A stretch of DNA of 64,000 nucleotides, taken from Ziziphus jujuba (Eukaryota; Streptophyta; Magnoliopsida; Rosales; Rhamnaceae). Under the pieces are notes generated by a model. That model made no database searches. It worked only from the letters and a program-made list of their open reading frames with translations, and was not told where the DNA came from. Of the stretch, positions 1 through 11,254 are shown in pieces; the stretch's first letter is position 1, and each line of letters opens with the position of its first letter. The DNA lies in the NCBI RefSeq assembly GCF_031755915.1, contig NC_083380.1:12524001-12588000 (forward strand), read 5' to 3'. Both the position numbers and the translations under genes were made by a program.

Positions 1-145
1 TTTTACTTTGGCAAGGGTTGGATGCACCAAAACCTCCTTTGTTGTTTGCTAAAAAAGTCTTCAACTATCTGGTTGAAGGTTTCTGTGTAAAGCACTTTTT
101 TTGTTTGGTATGACTTTTATCCACTGGGTGCTTGTGTTGATGCAG

Positions 146-2291
146 GTATGAAGATGATCCAATAATTGGTCACCGATTGCATCGGGAGATAAGGAAAGTT
201 GAGGTGAAGAAAGCAAAAACAAAGGGTTCTCAGGTCCTTCCTAGTACAACATACCTGTGGGAAACAGTCGCAACCAATTTTGATGAATTTCAAGATGTTT
301 CTGTAAGTTACAAAAGATTACCTATTCATTTATACTGCCCTTTTGTGAGATTTTTCCATGCTCTACTTTAGCAATGGTTAACCATGTATTGGTTACTGGT
401 TTCACATTACAAATAATAATTTTTCTTTTTCCTTCACTTAAGAGCCTGGGTTATTATTGTCACTACTGTTCCAAATTATGAGAAAAAGGGAAATTGTTAA
501 TGAGGTCCTGACTATGATATTTAATCCTTGCCTGCTGTGATAATTTATGAGTTAATTCAGCACTGAGCTCATTCATTAATATGCCTGATATAGATCTAGT
601 TTGGCATGAATTTTGAAAGGGCTGCTTCTAGCTATGGAAGCAGTTTCAAGATTGGATAATTTCTCATATCAGCTTTGACCATGAGAATTTTCAGTCAAAG
701 CATAGTGAGTGAAATTTAAGATTCCAAATATAGTCTTTGAATTGAAGATATGTTATTCGCAGTTGCTGACAATGATAATTTTTATTTTTCACACTAAACA
801 TTATTAATTTTAAATGAATGCCGTATTTGTTGTTGCTTGACATTGCTCAGTTGCTGCTTTTCTTTCTAAACTCATTTTCAACTGCCACAGGAGAAACTTT
901 TCTCAAGTAAAAATAGAACAGAGGCTTCTTTGGGGAAAAAGTTGAAAAATGACATGCTTCCAGAGATTGAGAAGGTTCACAAGGTATGTAATAGTGTTTC
1001 CTGACTGAAACCTTTTGATACTTTTATGTTCCCTGGTACGCCTTGTAGTTAAATTTTCTTTGCTGAAAGGATTTCTATATACTGTTTTTTGCTGTCAGTA
1101 TGGTGATACTGGTTATTGTTAAATTGCTATTTTAAACAGAGGAAAGAGAGGCTGCTGAAGAAACAACACAGACAAGCTCTCCTTCTTGATAATTTCTTAA
1201 GTGTGGATGGACTTGGTCCAGGGCGCTCCCTTCGTGACAGGAAACCTGTCACCTATACATTCGGTAATAGCAGCAAATATGAACATATTCATTTTATTTT
1301 CTGCATAATTTTCTAAGTGCAATTAACCCTTTTGAGGTAGTTATTTGATCTTTATGTCGTTTAACATTTGATTTTTGATAATGAGAGAAGTATGAAATAT
1401 AGGTGGTTGGAGAGTGCCTTCATTCATTCAACTCATTGCCTTTGTCTTTCTTTTAACCCCAATTCTTTTGGAGTAAAAGCTTAGTCAAATTGAGCATTTT
1501 GTCTCAACTTGCATTTGTCTTTTCTTAAAAGATGGGTTACACCTTAGCCGTCTCTCCATCCAAGTAGAGAATTTTCAACTGTTGAGCACTTGGGATAGCA
1601 ACATAGAGGGTCCACTCTTTCAAGTTCTTTTTATTAGACAATGCTTTTTCCTTTAATTGCCAAATTTTATGTTTGTTTGTATACTGACAATTAAATGGAT
1701 TTAATCAAGGTTAGTTTAGATGTTGTGTGCTTGCCATACTTTTTATGAGGTTTCATTTTATGTGGATGTTTCTGTATATTTGTTGGCATATCAACATTGT
1801 CTGAATAGATGGATGTATATTACTGGAATTCCTTTTCTGTTATGAGTTACTGAGATTCCTTTTCAAGGACTTTGTTGTCTAATTCATCGATGGTCATAGC
1901 CCAAAGTAACTTTGTAGTACCAAACCATGCTTATTGATACCTAATTGAGCATTCTCAATGATTGCTTGCATTGTTAAGGATTTGAATTCTAAAGATTTTA
2001 TTTCCATGGGTACTTGGAAATGTAATGCAACTTTTAGCTCAATGATTAAATTTTTGAAGGAAACTAAATCATCAAGCATGACAGGAACCCATTGCCAAGA
2101 AAGAGATAAAAGTTATGTTCAGATGATATGAGAAGAATGTTTATAATGTTTCTGTCTGATGTGTCATGTGTTTGAGAGATACATGAATGTAATTGTTGAC
2201 AAATGATTATGCAGATGATTATGATCGATCCATCAATGAGGCAATCAAGATAACCAAGTATGAAAACCATCGCCTACTTATGCATCCTCAG

Positions 2292-2344
<53 letters not shown>

Positions 2345-3483
2345 CATGTGCATACTCACACACAACACAGTGGTTAGATTTTCTTTGAAGCAAACCAATA
2401 CAATATGCTCTTGCCTTATATCTCTATCTCTCCTTTATCAGACGGAAACAGCCATCCCCAGATCCTTTACAGAGAAGAGATGGAGTCGTGAAACCTGAAG
2501 CTTCTACTAATGGTAAATGGAGTGGCCCTTCGCATGCCACTCAACACGTCAACTTTAGTGCGCTGTCTCCCAAATCACCCGATTATGATTATGCTGATGA
2601 CTATAATAAAGACCAATTCGACAGAAGGTGTGCTTCTTTAATGCCTTTTTCCTTTTGTTTTAGTGTTGTGGGGCAGGTGGTTCTTGATTCCTTTGATACC
2701 CAAAAGCTCTTTCAAATACTAACTTTTTCATATTCTACATGCAGCAATCGGCGAAGACAGCGGCCTCAAAGGTATTCTGAGAAAGAGTTTGTTGAAGCAG
2801 TTTCAGATAATGAAGCAGACTTTGACAGTGATGATGATATAGTTGGAGAAGCTATATATGATGAGGAATATTTGAGAAAACGTAAACAGAGGAGGAAATT
2901 TTCTAGTAGCTCTGAAGGAGATGAGGAGTACCATTGGGATGATGAAAATGCCGAAGAGGAGGAAGAAGAGGAGGAAGAAGAGTCCTTGAGTATCAGTGAA
3001 GACAGTGATGAACCTCAAAAATTCAAGAAATTGCCGGGTCGCACTAGGAGAGAAACTAAATTGAGGTCGGTTGATGAGCTCCAGTCAGGTCTAAGACGTA
3101 GTAAGAGAGCCACGAGAAACCGCATCAATTACCGACAGTATGAGCTATCGGAATCAGAACCAGAGTCTATGAAACCTGGAAAATCAAATGCATCAGATGA
3201 ACACTCAGATCCAAGCGAGAACGGGGAGTATTCAATGGAAAGTCAGGCATCTGATGGCAATGATGATGACCAAGAAACAAAAGAGGCTCAGCCTGTTGAA
3301 GTGTACCCTGAGACAGTAGAGAAAGAGCAAGATCCACCACCTGAGAAATCAAACAGCCCAGGCCGAGAAGAAGTTGAGGGCATACGAAAAAGACGTTTTC
3401 TTGACTTAAACGAGGCTGCCCCTGCAGGTTTCGATGATGGTCCAAACGCAATAATGAAGGATGAAGATACGGATGATTTCTGA
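146..3483 (+). CDS. DDT-domain chromatin-remodelling subunit, DDR4-like (5' partial)
   Basis: Partial gene running in from the left edge. Inferred exons are 146-302, 891-983, 1140-1263, 2215-2257, 2442-2627 and 2745-3483, all with GT-AG borders; they join into one open frame of 446 residues ending in TGA. The first exons (starting YEDDPIIGHRLH, later SVDGLGPGRSLRDRKPVTYTF) resemble the end of the DDT/WHIM-type module of plant DDT-domain proteins such as DDR4, known partners of ISWI remodelers in the nucleus. The last exon is highly charged: an acidic run of Glu around 2955-2985, basic RRSKRATRNR-type patches and a C-terminal RRFLDLNEAAP motif. The family assignment is good; the exact orthologue is not certain. 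The ATG and early exons lie outside the window. Neighbours give no functional link. Confidence 0.8.
2295..2341. repeat. (CT)n microsatellite in an intron
   Basis: An uninterrupted CT dinucleotide run of about 23 units lies in the intron between exons 2215-2257 and 2442-2627 of the DDT-domain gene. It is near the downstream exon but upstream of the acceptor polypyrimidine tract. Confidence 0.95.
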
Positions 3484-5007
3484 AGCTTCCCACTCTGCTT
3501 CATAAAAGGTAGGGATGTTTTTGCAGAGAAGCCAAAGTGTACGATAGTTAAAAATTTTATAAATTTTGTGATTAGTCCACGGAGGAAGTTACCATCAGAG
3601 TTCTTCCATGGCATAATTTAAGCAACTACCTTGGTTTATGATATACAACCAGGGAGCAACATGATGCGGAGAGTTATGTAGATTAGGTAGTCATTTTTTA
3701 GTATGTCCAAGATTCAAAAGAAAAACTTAAAAAAAAAAAAAAAAGAAAAAAAAAATAGAGGGGAGAAACTAAGAAGATGAATGAGAATTTGTTGGGAGTT
3801 CTTTAGTTCATCCAATCAATGTACAATAACCTTTCAACTAATATGTAACTGAAAAATTGGGCTTTAGATGTTGAGGCCTCTGTAGTATTATTATCTTTAC
3901 CGTCTTGACATTGATCTGCTTCTGGGCATTTGGGTTGGTTGGCTCTGATTTTCTTTATTGTAATGGTACCATCCTCCCTCCAAAGGTAACTAAATCTTTA
4001 TCATCTTTTCATTTTTTGCATCACATCGTTTCAGTTGTCTAGATTTTTGGATTTTGTTTCCCTTTTGACATTCTTGTTTGTCTTTTGCCTTGGAAACAAA
4101 TAATTTCCTGCATCTTTTGTATGGTATTACTCTGATGGTCAAATTAGGTAGTGAAATAGGCTGTTGCTGGTCAAAAAGTAGTTTTGTTTTTTCTTCCACC
4201 ATAATTCACAGCTTGAAACTCGTGCTTCCAGGTAATAACAAGCCCTAAAAAAATGATATATTATTAATAAATTATTATTTAAAAAAAAAAAAGGATGTTT
4301 TTAAAGCTGTACTAAAAGTTGAATTGTTCCTTCTCATATGTCCAATTTTCAAATTTTGTTTTTCTGGATTTTGATTATGCAAATATATTATGTTAGTGCA
4401 TGTCATTATAAGAAAGTTGGCCACTTTCTTCCGGTTAAACAATGGAAGACAAAAAGGTGCAGAGCCACCAAATCATGTAAGTTTCACAGTGACTTGGTCC
4501 TAAGCATTCATATTTTATAGTTTATGACAATATTGAGGTTATACATGTTCCAAATTCGTTTTTATTGATGACCTCCTCGCATCTCGATTTAGAATCAAAA
4601 CCAGGGAGTAAAAATATGTGTCTTTTGTCGCACCGGGCGTTGCCCCTATGGCCTGCAGAATCAGTGAAGAATAAACTAATTTGGCCAAAATTTTGAAATA
4701 ACTGATATTTCTTCTTCGAAGTTGTATGCCTAGTTTGTGTAGCAAATTATGGTTTCATAAAAATCTCTAATATTGCAAGTTATCTAATTAATTGAAAGAG
4801 ATACAAAAGTCCTATAGTATTTGGGGAATGTAATACTTTTCAATCATGATGACAAGAACTTGTGTGCTTGTTAGTACGATAATATTGCTAGTGGGCTACT
4901 TCAAATTCAAAAAGAAAGATACATGATTGTGGTACAACGTACTACGTAGAACAATATTAAAAAAGCAATAAACTAGGACAACAAGAAATTATATTCGTTT
5001 TTGGCAC
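3484..5007. other. 3' UTR and intergenic stretch
   Basis: This holds the 3' flank of the DDT-domain gene with an A-rich tract at 3728-3756, then AT-rich DNA up to the stop of AAA-ATPase A. No further gene is seen. The segment around 4470-4520 (TTTCACAGTGACTTGG and following) resembles intergenic DNA at 11750-11790 and 25990-26020, so it is probably the edge of the duplicated AAA-ATPase unit. Confidence 0.6.
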
Positions 5008-6612
5008 TCAAATTGGGACAGTCTCTCTCTTGGTTGACTCATCTTCTACCGATTGCTTGTCGTTATCTGCTGCTTCTGCTTTTCCATTGGCATTTGATTC
5101 CTTAGTTAGCTCGGTCTCTTCGGACTTCTTAGCAGAAGCATTTTCCAACACTTTCTCAAGAACTTGAATAAAGTTTGAAAGACATCTTTCTGGATCATCA
5201 ACTAAGGATTTGGGCATGAGGTTCTCTGCAACATCAGCAGGAGTGATCTTGGTCTCCTCCATCAACTTTTCAATTCTCTCAAACATTTTGTGGTTTTCGA
5301 GATCCAAGTAGTTCTTTGCAAGAACTTTGAACCCATTGAAACTGCAATAGGACATCTCAATATGCTTGTCCATCCGACCTCTTCTTATCAGCGCTGGATC
5401 AAGCTTCTCCACATAATTTGTAGTAAAGACAATCAGTCTTTCAGCCCCGCATGATGACCATAGCCCATCAATGAAATTCAACAGCCCTGAAAGTGTCACG
5501 TAGGTGCTGCTATCTCCCTCTTCTTTATGCTCTTTCTTCTCCTTCACTGAGCATTTGTTCTCGTCTTTCAAACAAGATTGCTCTGTTCGCTTCTTCCTCT
5601 GACCTGTAAGATCAACGGAGCAGTCAATATCCTCTATCACAATTATAGACTTACTGGTCGTCTCAATCAAAAGCCTCCTAAGATCTATGTTGCTCGAAAC
5701 CGCTGTCAACTCAAGATCATAAACATCATAGTTCAGCAGATTAGCCATGGCAGCAATCATGGTTGTTTTCCCTGTCCCTGGTGGTCCATATAGCAAATAC
5801 CCTCTTTTCCATGCCTTGCCAATTCTTGCGTAGTAATCTTTACCCCTGCTGAAAGCCAGTAAATCTTCGATAATCTCCTGCTTCTTGTCCTGATCCATTG
5901 CAATCGTTTCGAAGCTTGCAGGGTGTTCAAACACAGTGTGACTCCATTTGTAGCCAGAACAATTACTGTGTATCCTCCTTTTCCTGTTTCCTTTCCTGAT
6001 TTCTTTGCCTTGTCTCATAACATGCTGTAGATATGAATTCGTGACCATCTCCTTGTACCGCTTATGAAAAGTTAGCTTACAAAACCTCTGCACGGTAGAC
6101 TTTGGCGGCACAACTTTGCTCAAAACCCACCAAAGTTTTGCACCTTGAAATTCATCACTTACTTCCTCATTCTCATCTAAACTCAAAACCAAGTTACTAT
6201 TTTCTGTTTCCATCTCTGCTTTGAATCTCTTGCCAATTTTGGATGTGATTGAACTAAGGTAGGCTTCCACAGAAGCATAGGCTTCACTTCGCCTCAATCT
6301 TTCGCCTGTGAACTCGTGGATGGTAATCTTAATATAGGGATCGAAGTAGTTCTTGAGCTTCCGTTTGAACCTGTGAATTATACGGTGAAGCTCATTAGGA
6401 AGGAGGTATTGGGAGACAATCGCCCACACAAACATGAAGCTCGCCATAGTAGCCCATTTCTGTGTCAGCCTTGCAGGAACCATCTTCATTCTTTCTGATG
6501 TGGTTCTTAATGCGATCTTGTTACTGTCTTTCCCCATGATATGAGCAAGACCTTTTGCATGGATGTCATAGTTTATTAGAGAGAGGAAAAGAGATAACAA
6601 GGAGGGTTTCAT
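5008..6612 (-). CDS. AAA-ATPase, plant BCS1-like/ASD type (copy A)
   Basis: Intact single-exon gene of 534 residues. Plant members of this family (AAA-ATPase ASD, OM66, At3g50940-like) are membrane-anchored ATPases of mitochondria or ER with an AAA_assoc N-terminal domain. Visible here: a hydrophobic N-terminal segment near residues 50-72 (ASFMFVWAIVSQYLL), the AAA_assoc region to about 240, Walker A GPPGTGKTT near 275, Walker B IIVIEDID near 322, a sensor/arginine-finger stretch (FTTNYVEKLDPALIRRGRMDKH) around 395-412 and a charged C-terminal tail rich in Glu and Lys. The start ATG gives MKPSLLSLF, matching the N-terminus still readable in fragment E. The substrate is unknown; paralogues are stress or senescence induced, but nothing in this sequence shows regulation. 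It is the first of the array. Confidence 0.92.
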   Translation of the reverse strand: MKPSLLSLFLSLINYDIHAKGLAHIMGKDSNKIALRTTSERMKMVPARLTQKWATMASFMFVWAIVSQYLLPNELHRIIHRFKRKLKNYFDPYIKITIHEFTGERLRRSEAYASVEAYLSSITSKIGKRFKAEMETENSNLVLSLDENEEVSDEFQGAKLWWVLSKVVPPKSTVQRFCKLTFHKRYKEMVTNSYLQHVMRQGKEIRKGNRKRRIHSNCSGYKWSHTVFEHPASFETIAMDQDKKQEIIEDLLAFSRGKDYYARIGKAWKRGYLLYGPPGTGKTTMIAAMANLLNYDVYDLELTAVSSNIDLRRLLIETTSKSIIVIEDIDCSVDLTGQRKKRTEQSCLKDENKCSVKEKKEHKEEGDSSTYVTLSGLLNFIDGLWSSCGAERLIVFTTNYVEKLDPALIRRGRMDKHIEMSYCSFNGFKVLAKNYLDLENHKMFERIEKLMEETKITPADVAENLMPKSLVDDPERCLSNFIQVLEKVLENASAKKSEETELTKESNANGKAEAADNDKQSVEDESTKRETVPI

Positions 6613-7671
6613 CCAAGAAACAAAGAGAGGTAAAATAAAACAAAGGAGAAAAAGGGTAGATTTTGAAGCTTATAAAATCAAAGTGATGGGGACGAAGAAA
6701 GTGTTTTGAATTGTTTTACCTTCTCTTATGTTGTTGGAAGGGTTTCTTTGAATTCATAGAAAAAGCAGTTTGATTGATGGATTTTTTATCCAAGTGGTTT
6801 GCTGACTGGTATAATTGCTGTTCCACCATAAGTGTAACCTATTGTAAAGGAGGAAAAAGAATCATGTGGACCTCAGAATATTTGCTACATTTTCCAAGCT
6901 TTTGTCGGCTAAATGTTTGGTACCTAAACCACGCAAAGAAATTTATAACATGGATTGAAAAACTTTACATTTGATTGGAAGGATTGTGGATTAGGTGGAC
7001 CATAAGTGGCAGGGATTAAAAGTGAGTCTAGTAATTGACATGTTAAATTTTATTTTACTGTAGGAAGGATCGAGGCTTCAGTAGTCTATTGGCGATGATG
7101 AATTGCCAATTCATGTGGAAAAAAATGGTCTATTGTCGCCAAGAAATTATTGGAGCCCAAGACATTGAGCTCCTCCACCCGGTAGAATGTTATTATTGAT
7201 ATGTTTAACTTTAATTAGCTAAATTAGTAAAAAAACAAGTTTCCTGGAAGCAATTATATAGCATCAAAATATGTGATTGGGGAATTCAGTTTGCTTGTGG
7301 AAGATGAAAGACAGTGCATTGAATTTTAAACCTTACTTTTTGATCTTTGGTGCTTGGACACATGTGCTAGTTGGACTATATAGCAGGTGTCACTTTCCTG
7401 GAAAGTCACTTTTATGTTAATAAATTATCTATAACTTGATGTTGTTTACATGTTAATGATTTTTTACTGTTTTGTTTAAGAAAACAAATAATATATTTTG
7501 TTTCAAAAAAAGTAAAATGAAGAAGACGATGATATCGAAGCTAAACTAAAAGTTCACCATTTGAGTCAAAAACTTCAAACCAAAAAAAAAAAAAAAAATG
7601 ATAATAAACAAATTTAAGTCATTTTTTTCTCTGTGAATTATATATTAAAATGTAACCGCTAATCAAACAAG

Positions 7672-7707
<36 letters not shown>

Positions 7708-7745
7708 CTAATATTTCTAAATAAATGATTTTTCTCTATTCGTCA
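6613..7745. repeat. Intergenic spacer with array-wide duplicated block
   Basis: No gene is seen. 6895-7050 matches 11255-11370 by eye (both contain ATAACATGGA then TGCATTTGATTGGA-like text). 7300-7440 matches 11520-11660 and 25725-25870 (shared TACTTTTTGATCTTTGG). 7550-7630 matches 11700-11760 and 25930-26000. These blocks mark the repeat unit of the AAA-ATPase array. An (AAT)n run lies at 7673-7703. Confidence 0.7.
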
Positions 7746-7778
7746 TCATGTCTCTGGTCTATTACTTCGATTATTTTT

Positions 7779-8214
7779 TGTTACGTAATTGGGAAAAAAA
7801 TAAATAGCAACGGAAACAAAGAAAGCGAAGAACAAACACACAATTTACGTGGAAACCCTTGATGGGAAAAACCACGGACAGAGAGAAGCAAATCAAATAT
7901 CGAAAAATTAGTACAAAGGTGAGCCAAATTTCAAGATACCCTAAAACCCCAATTACAGCCGAAGAAGGAAAACCCCAAAAGCATAATATATATATTGTAC
8001 GGAAGAAACCCTAAAATTAAATAGGTCCGTACCGCGGGGGCGCTGCCCCCGCACCCCCGTCGGGCTCAGTGGTGGGCTACAGTCCTATCAGCCCGAGACC
8101 TCCGCTTCCACCACAGAGCCCCAAATTTTTCTCCAAAATTAGTTTCACCAAATGGGTCGCATCGCAGAGCTTTTTGGATCGAATCAACAAGAATTCGGGT
8201 CACTAACTCTAACA
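7779..8214 (-). mobile_element. Solo LTR, copia-type, inserted in copy B
   Basis: A 436 bp segment bounded by TGTTA and TAACA. On the minus strand it begins TGTTAGAGTTAGTGACCC and ends ATTACGTAACA. Flanks read TTTTT on the left and TTTTC on the right of the plus strand, an imperfect 5 bp target-site duplication. The minus strand carries CCGTGGTTTTTCCCATC and GGGTTTCCACGT text, which is common near the 3' end of plant copia LTRs. No internal region or second LTR is present, so it is probably a solo LTR. Confidence 0.72.
8034..8052. other. GC-rich perfect hairpin inside the LTR
   Basis: GCGGGGGC and GCCCCCGC form a perfect 8 bp inverted repeat around a 3 nt loop in otherwise AT-rich DNA. It lies within the solo LTR and may be a structured part of its transcript or terminator; the function is not known. 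Confidence 0.75.
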
Positions 8215-9817
8215 TTTTCAATCTCTTTGACATCTAGTGCCTGCTTTGCCTTGTTCTTCTCTTTCGCTGCTTCCTCTTTGTTCTTCCTATCAGTTTTTTC
8301 TTTCGCCTTATTCTTCTGTTTTGCTGCTTCCTCTTTGTTCTTCCTACCAGCTTTTTCTTTCGCTTCTTCCATAGCTTTTATCAAGTTTGAAAGGCACTTC
8401 TCTGGACCATCCTGAAGGGATTTGGGCATCAGGTCCTCTGCAACATCAGCAGGGGTGATCTGTGTCTCCACCATCAACTTTTCAATTTTATCAAACATTT
8501 GATGGTTTTCAATTTTCAAATGGTTCTTGGCAAGCACTTTGAAACCTTCAAAACTGCAATAAGAAAGCTCAATAGACTTGTCCATCCGACCCCTTCTAAT
8601 CAATGCCGGATCGAGCTTTTCCACATAATTTGTAGTGAAAACAATGATCCGTTCAGTCCCACAAGAAGACCATAATCCATCAATGAAATTCAACAGTCCA
8701 GAAAGTGTCACATTGTTTTTTTTATCTTCTGCTTCTTTCTTGACCTTCTTGTCGGAATCCTCTTCATCTTCTTCTGAAAATTTCTCGGCATTCTTCTCCT
8801 TAGACCTCTGGCCTGTTAAATCAAGTGAGAAATCAATATCTTCTATGACAATTATGGATTTCCTAGTAGTCTCAATCAAAAGCTTTCTAAACTCACTGTT
8901 GTTCTTCACGGAAGCGAGCTCAAGATCATAAATATCATAGCTCAGCAGATTAGCCATAGCAGCAATCATGGTTGATTTTCCAGTCCCTGGTGGTCCATAA
9001 AGCAAATACCCTCTTTTCCAAGCTTTCCCAATTTTTGCGTAGTAATCTTTTCCATTCTTGAAAGCCAATAAATCATCAATAATCTCTCTTTACTTCTCGG
9101 TTTCCATCGCCATTGTTTCGAAGCTGGCAGGGTGCTCAAACACTATGTGACTCCACATTGTTGGCTGATAAGAAAACCATTTTGATCCAGCACAACAATT
9201 TGTGTAAAGCCTTCTCTTCATGTTTCCAATCCTGATCTCTTTCCCTTCTTTCATAACATGGTCTAGATATGAGTTGGTGATTATCTCCCTGTAACGCTTG
9301 TTGAAAGTGAGCTCGTAGTGCTTATAATTTGAAGTTGGTTTTTTCAAAACCCACCAAACTTTTGTACCTTGAAACTCATCAGAAAGAATCTGATCCTTAT
9401 ATATGCTTAGAATCAATTTGCTGTTATGTCTCTCCTTTTCTGCTTTGAGTCTATTGGCATTGCTTGAGGAATTGGAGCTCAGATAAGCTTCAACAGCTGC
9501 ATAGCCTTCGCTGCGCCTTGCTATCCCGCCGGCAAATTCAGGGATGGTGATACAGATATACGGGTTGAAAAAGTCCTTGATCCTCTGCGTGAGCTTTCCA
9601 ACCATATGTCGGATTTCATAGGGACAGTATTGGCCAATGATAGCCCAAACAAAAGTAAGAGTGGCTATTGCTGACCCCATTTTTGCAAGTGCTTGTGTTT
9701 TTGTTTTCATGGTTTCTTGTCTGGCTTTGTTGAGCTCTTGGCAAGGAATTTGCCGTGCATGTTTCTGTTTAACTGGTTTAACAGAGTGAGAAAAAAATAA
9801 AACATGGAGGAATCCAT

Positions 9818-10627
9818 TGTAGTAACGGTGGAAGAGGACAGATTGAGTCCAATTAGAGATGGTGTTACCGCAGACAAAATGAAACTAAAAGAGAGAACAA
9901 TTCTCTATAGAGAAACAAACTCTTAACAATTGTATGTAGGAAAACAAATTCTTACTTATAGTATGTTTGGATAGAGGTAAAGTTAGTAGCAATCTAATTT
10001 TTTTAGAAAATTGATAATTTTTTTTTATTTGGATGTTTATTGTAAGGTAAAAAAATATAGGTACAGGGAATTAGATTCCCACTAATGTAGTAAAATATGT
10101 GGGAAAGTTGTTTCCACATATATAGATGTCATTTTGAGAATCACAGATAAATTAGTTTTGAAATTTTTTTAAAATACATATTTACTCTTAATTTATTATA
10201 CAATTTAAATTTAATTACTTATAAATCCTAACTTTCGTATTATTTACCAAACAAACCAAAAGAAAAATTAATTCTTATAAAACTGAATTCCAGGAAATTA
10301 AATCCGAAGATTATTTTCCTTCACAACTTTGATATTTTCCAAACGGATCCTTAGGGAAAACCCCAAAAACCACCATAAGGAAACTAAAAATAAACCAAAA
10401 TATTTAATCAAACTTGGGCTAAAAGAAAGAAAATAACATTATTATTATTATCAAAAATAAATATGGTAAATAACAATCCTGTGCACTTGTCGTACTACAT
10501 CATAACAAGTCCCATGTCTGCATAACAATCCTCATGAGCACTTGTGCTAACTACATCATATTAAGTCCATGTCCGCGTTAGACAAGTTTATTTAAACTAT
10601 TATTACGAATGAAAATTCTTTTAAGAG
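9818..10627. other. Intergenic, upstream of copy B
   Basis: AT-rich DNA with no gene seen. It holds a degenerate tandem repeat at 10471-10578, two units of about 52-55 bp each starting TAACAATCCT. It also holds short GTTTGGATA / TTTCCAAACGG words near 9965 and 10335 that hint at a MITE, not strong enough to call. Confidence 0.5.
10471..10578. repeat. Degenerate tandem duplication of about 54 bp
   Basis: Two adjacent copies share TAACAATCCT, CACTTGT, CTACATCATA and AAGTCC(C)ATGTC words in the same order, with several substitutions and small gaps. Confidence 0.75.
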
Positions 10628-10985
10628 GGTGAACTACACAATTTTTTACATTTTGTCCCTTATATTACAAAATTTCTCACATTGCCCCCCCAAAATTATT
10701 ATTTTTAGTTTTTTTTTTTTCAATTTAGTCCAATCATGAATTTTGACATATTGATGATTTTTTTTTGGATAAATAAATCTGATAAAATTAAACATACTCT
10801 ACTCGTATAACTTTATTTAGCAATTGCTCTGTTTTATTTAATTTTACTATTGGATAGTATGCATGACAAATTTTATCAAGTTATAAGGAAAACTTGTATA
10901 AATGGACTAAAATGACAAAAATATAATAGTTTAGAGGGTAATATGAAAGGTTTTATAATTTGGAAGGCAAAGTGAAGAAGGTAAC
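10628..10985. mobile_element. MITE-like element with long degenerate inverted ends
   Basis: The left end, around 10645-10705 (CATTTTGTCCCTTATATTAC...), pairs in inverted orientation with the right end, around 10915-10980 (...TAATTTGGAAGGCAAAGTG), over about 60 bp at roughly two-thirds identity by eye. There is no coding capacity. The element lies just upstream of a decayed ATPase fragment. Superfamily and target-site duplication could not be set. Confidence 0.4.
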
Positions 10986-10989
10986 TATT

Positions 10990-11200
10990 TGCCTAACTCC
11001 GGTAACATGTTGAAGATGTATCCTAATTCGCTTTCCAATTTCATTGTTTGCTCCCATAACATGTTGTAAATTTGTGTAGAGTACAAATTTGTGATGTTAG
11101 TTTATAAAACCTTTGCTCTGTATAATTTCATTTCGATGGCACAACTGCTTTGAGTCGCTTGCCACTTTTGGATGTATTTGAGCTAAAATAAATCATGATG
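10990..11200 (-). pseudogene. Decayed AAA-ATPase fragment (A-type, N-terminal half)
   Basis: On the minus strand, short stretches resemble copy A between its AYLSS region and its membrane-proximal domain: a SSNTSKSGKRLKA-like run near 11155-11200, then a KLTSQICTL-like piece, with stops and shifts between them. Only about 200 bp survives and there is no ATPase core. It sits at the same position relative to copy C as copy A does to copy B. Confidence 0.6.
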
Positions 11201-11206
11201 ACCTAG

Positions 11207-11208
<2 letters not shown>

Positions 11209-11249
<41 letters not shown>
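11209..11249. repeat. (AT)n microsatellite
   Basis: About 20 uninterrupted AT units at the edge of the decayed ATPase fragment. Confidence 0.95.
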
Positions 11250-11251
<2 letters not shown>

Positions 11252-11254
11252 CAA

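Larger units (their letters stand above)
7746..9817 (-). pseudogene. AAA-ATPase BCS1-like pseudogene (copy B)
   Basis: Close paralogue of copy C. Its presumed ancestral ATG is at 9817 (MDSS..., as in C). The frame shifts before 9710, where an internal ATG reopens it. A TAA at 9090-9092 interrupts the frame just before the REIIDDLLAF segment, where copy C has a lysine codon. Reading resumes through Walker A GPPGTGKST, Walker B IIVIEDIDFS and the RRGRMDKS arginine-finger region to about 8215. There a 436 bp LTR has inserted after the VKEIEN codons, so the frame now ends inside the LTR at 8184-8186. Downstream of the LTR the old coding sequence continues for a few codons to a TGA at 7746-7748. 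With a frameshift, a nonsense codon and an insertion it cannot make a full enzyme; truncated products are possible but unproven. Confidence 0.88.

Noticed and set aside
8152..8415. Ser/Phe-rich open frame on the plus strand
   Set aside because: It is the antisense of the Lys/Glu-rich C-terminal tail of pseudogene B; the codon pattern and repeats follow from the other strand.
9960..10352. Possible hAT-type MITE with GTTTGGATA / TTTCCAAACGG ends
   Set aside because: Only about 7 bp of inverted match and no clear target-site duplication.
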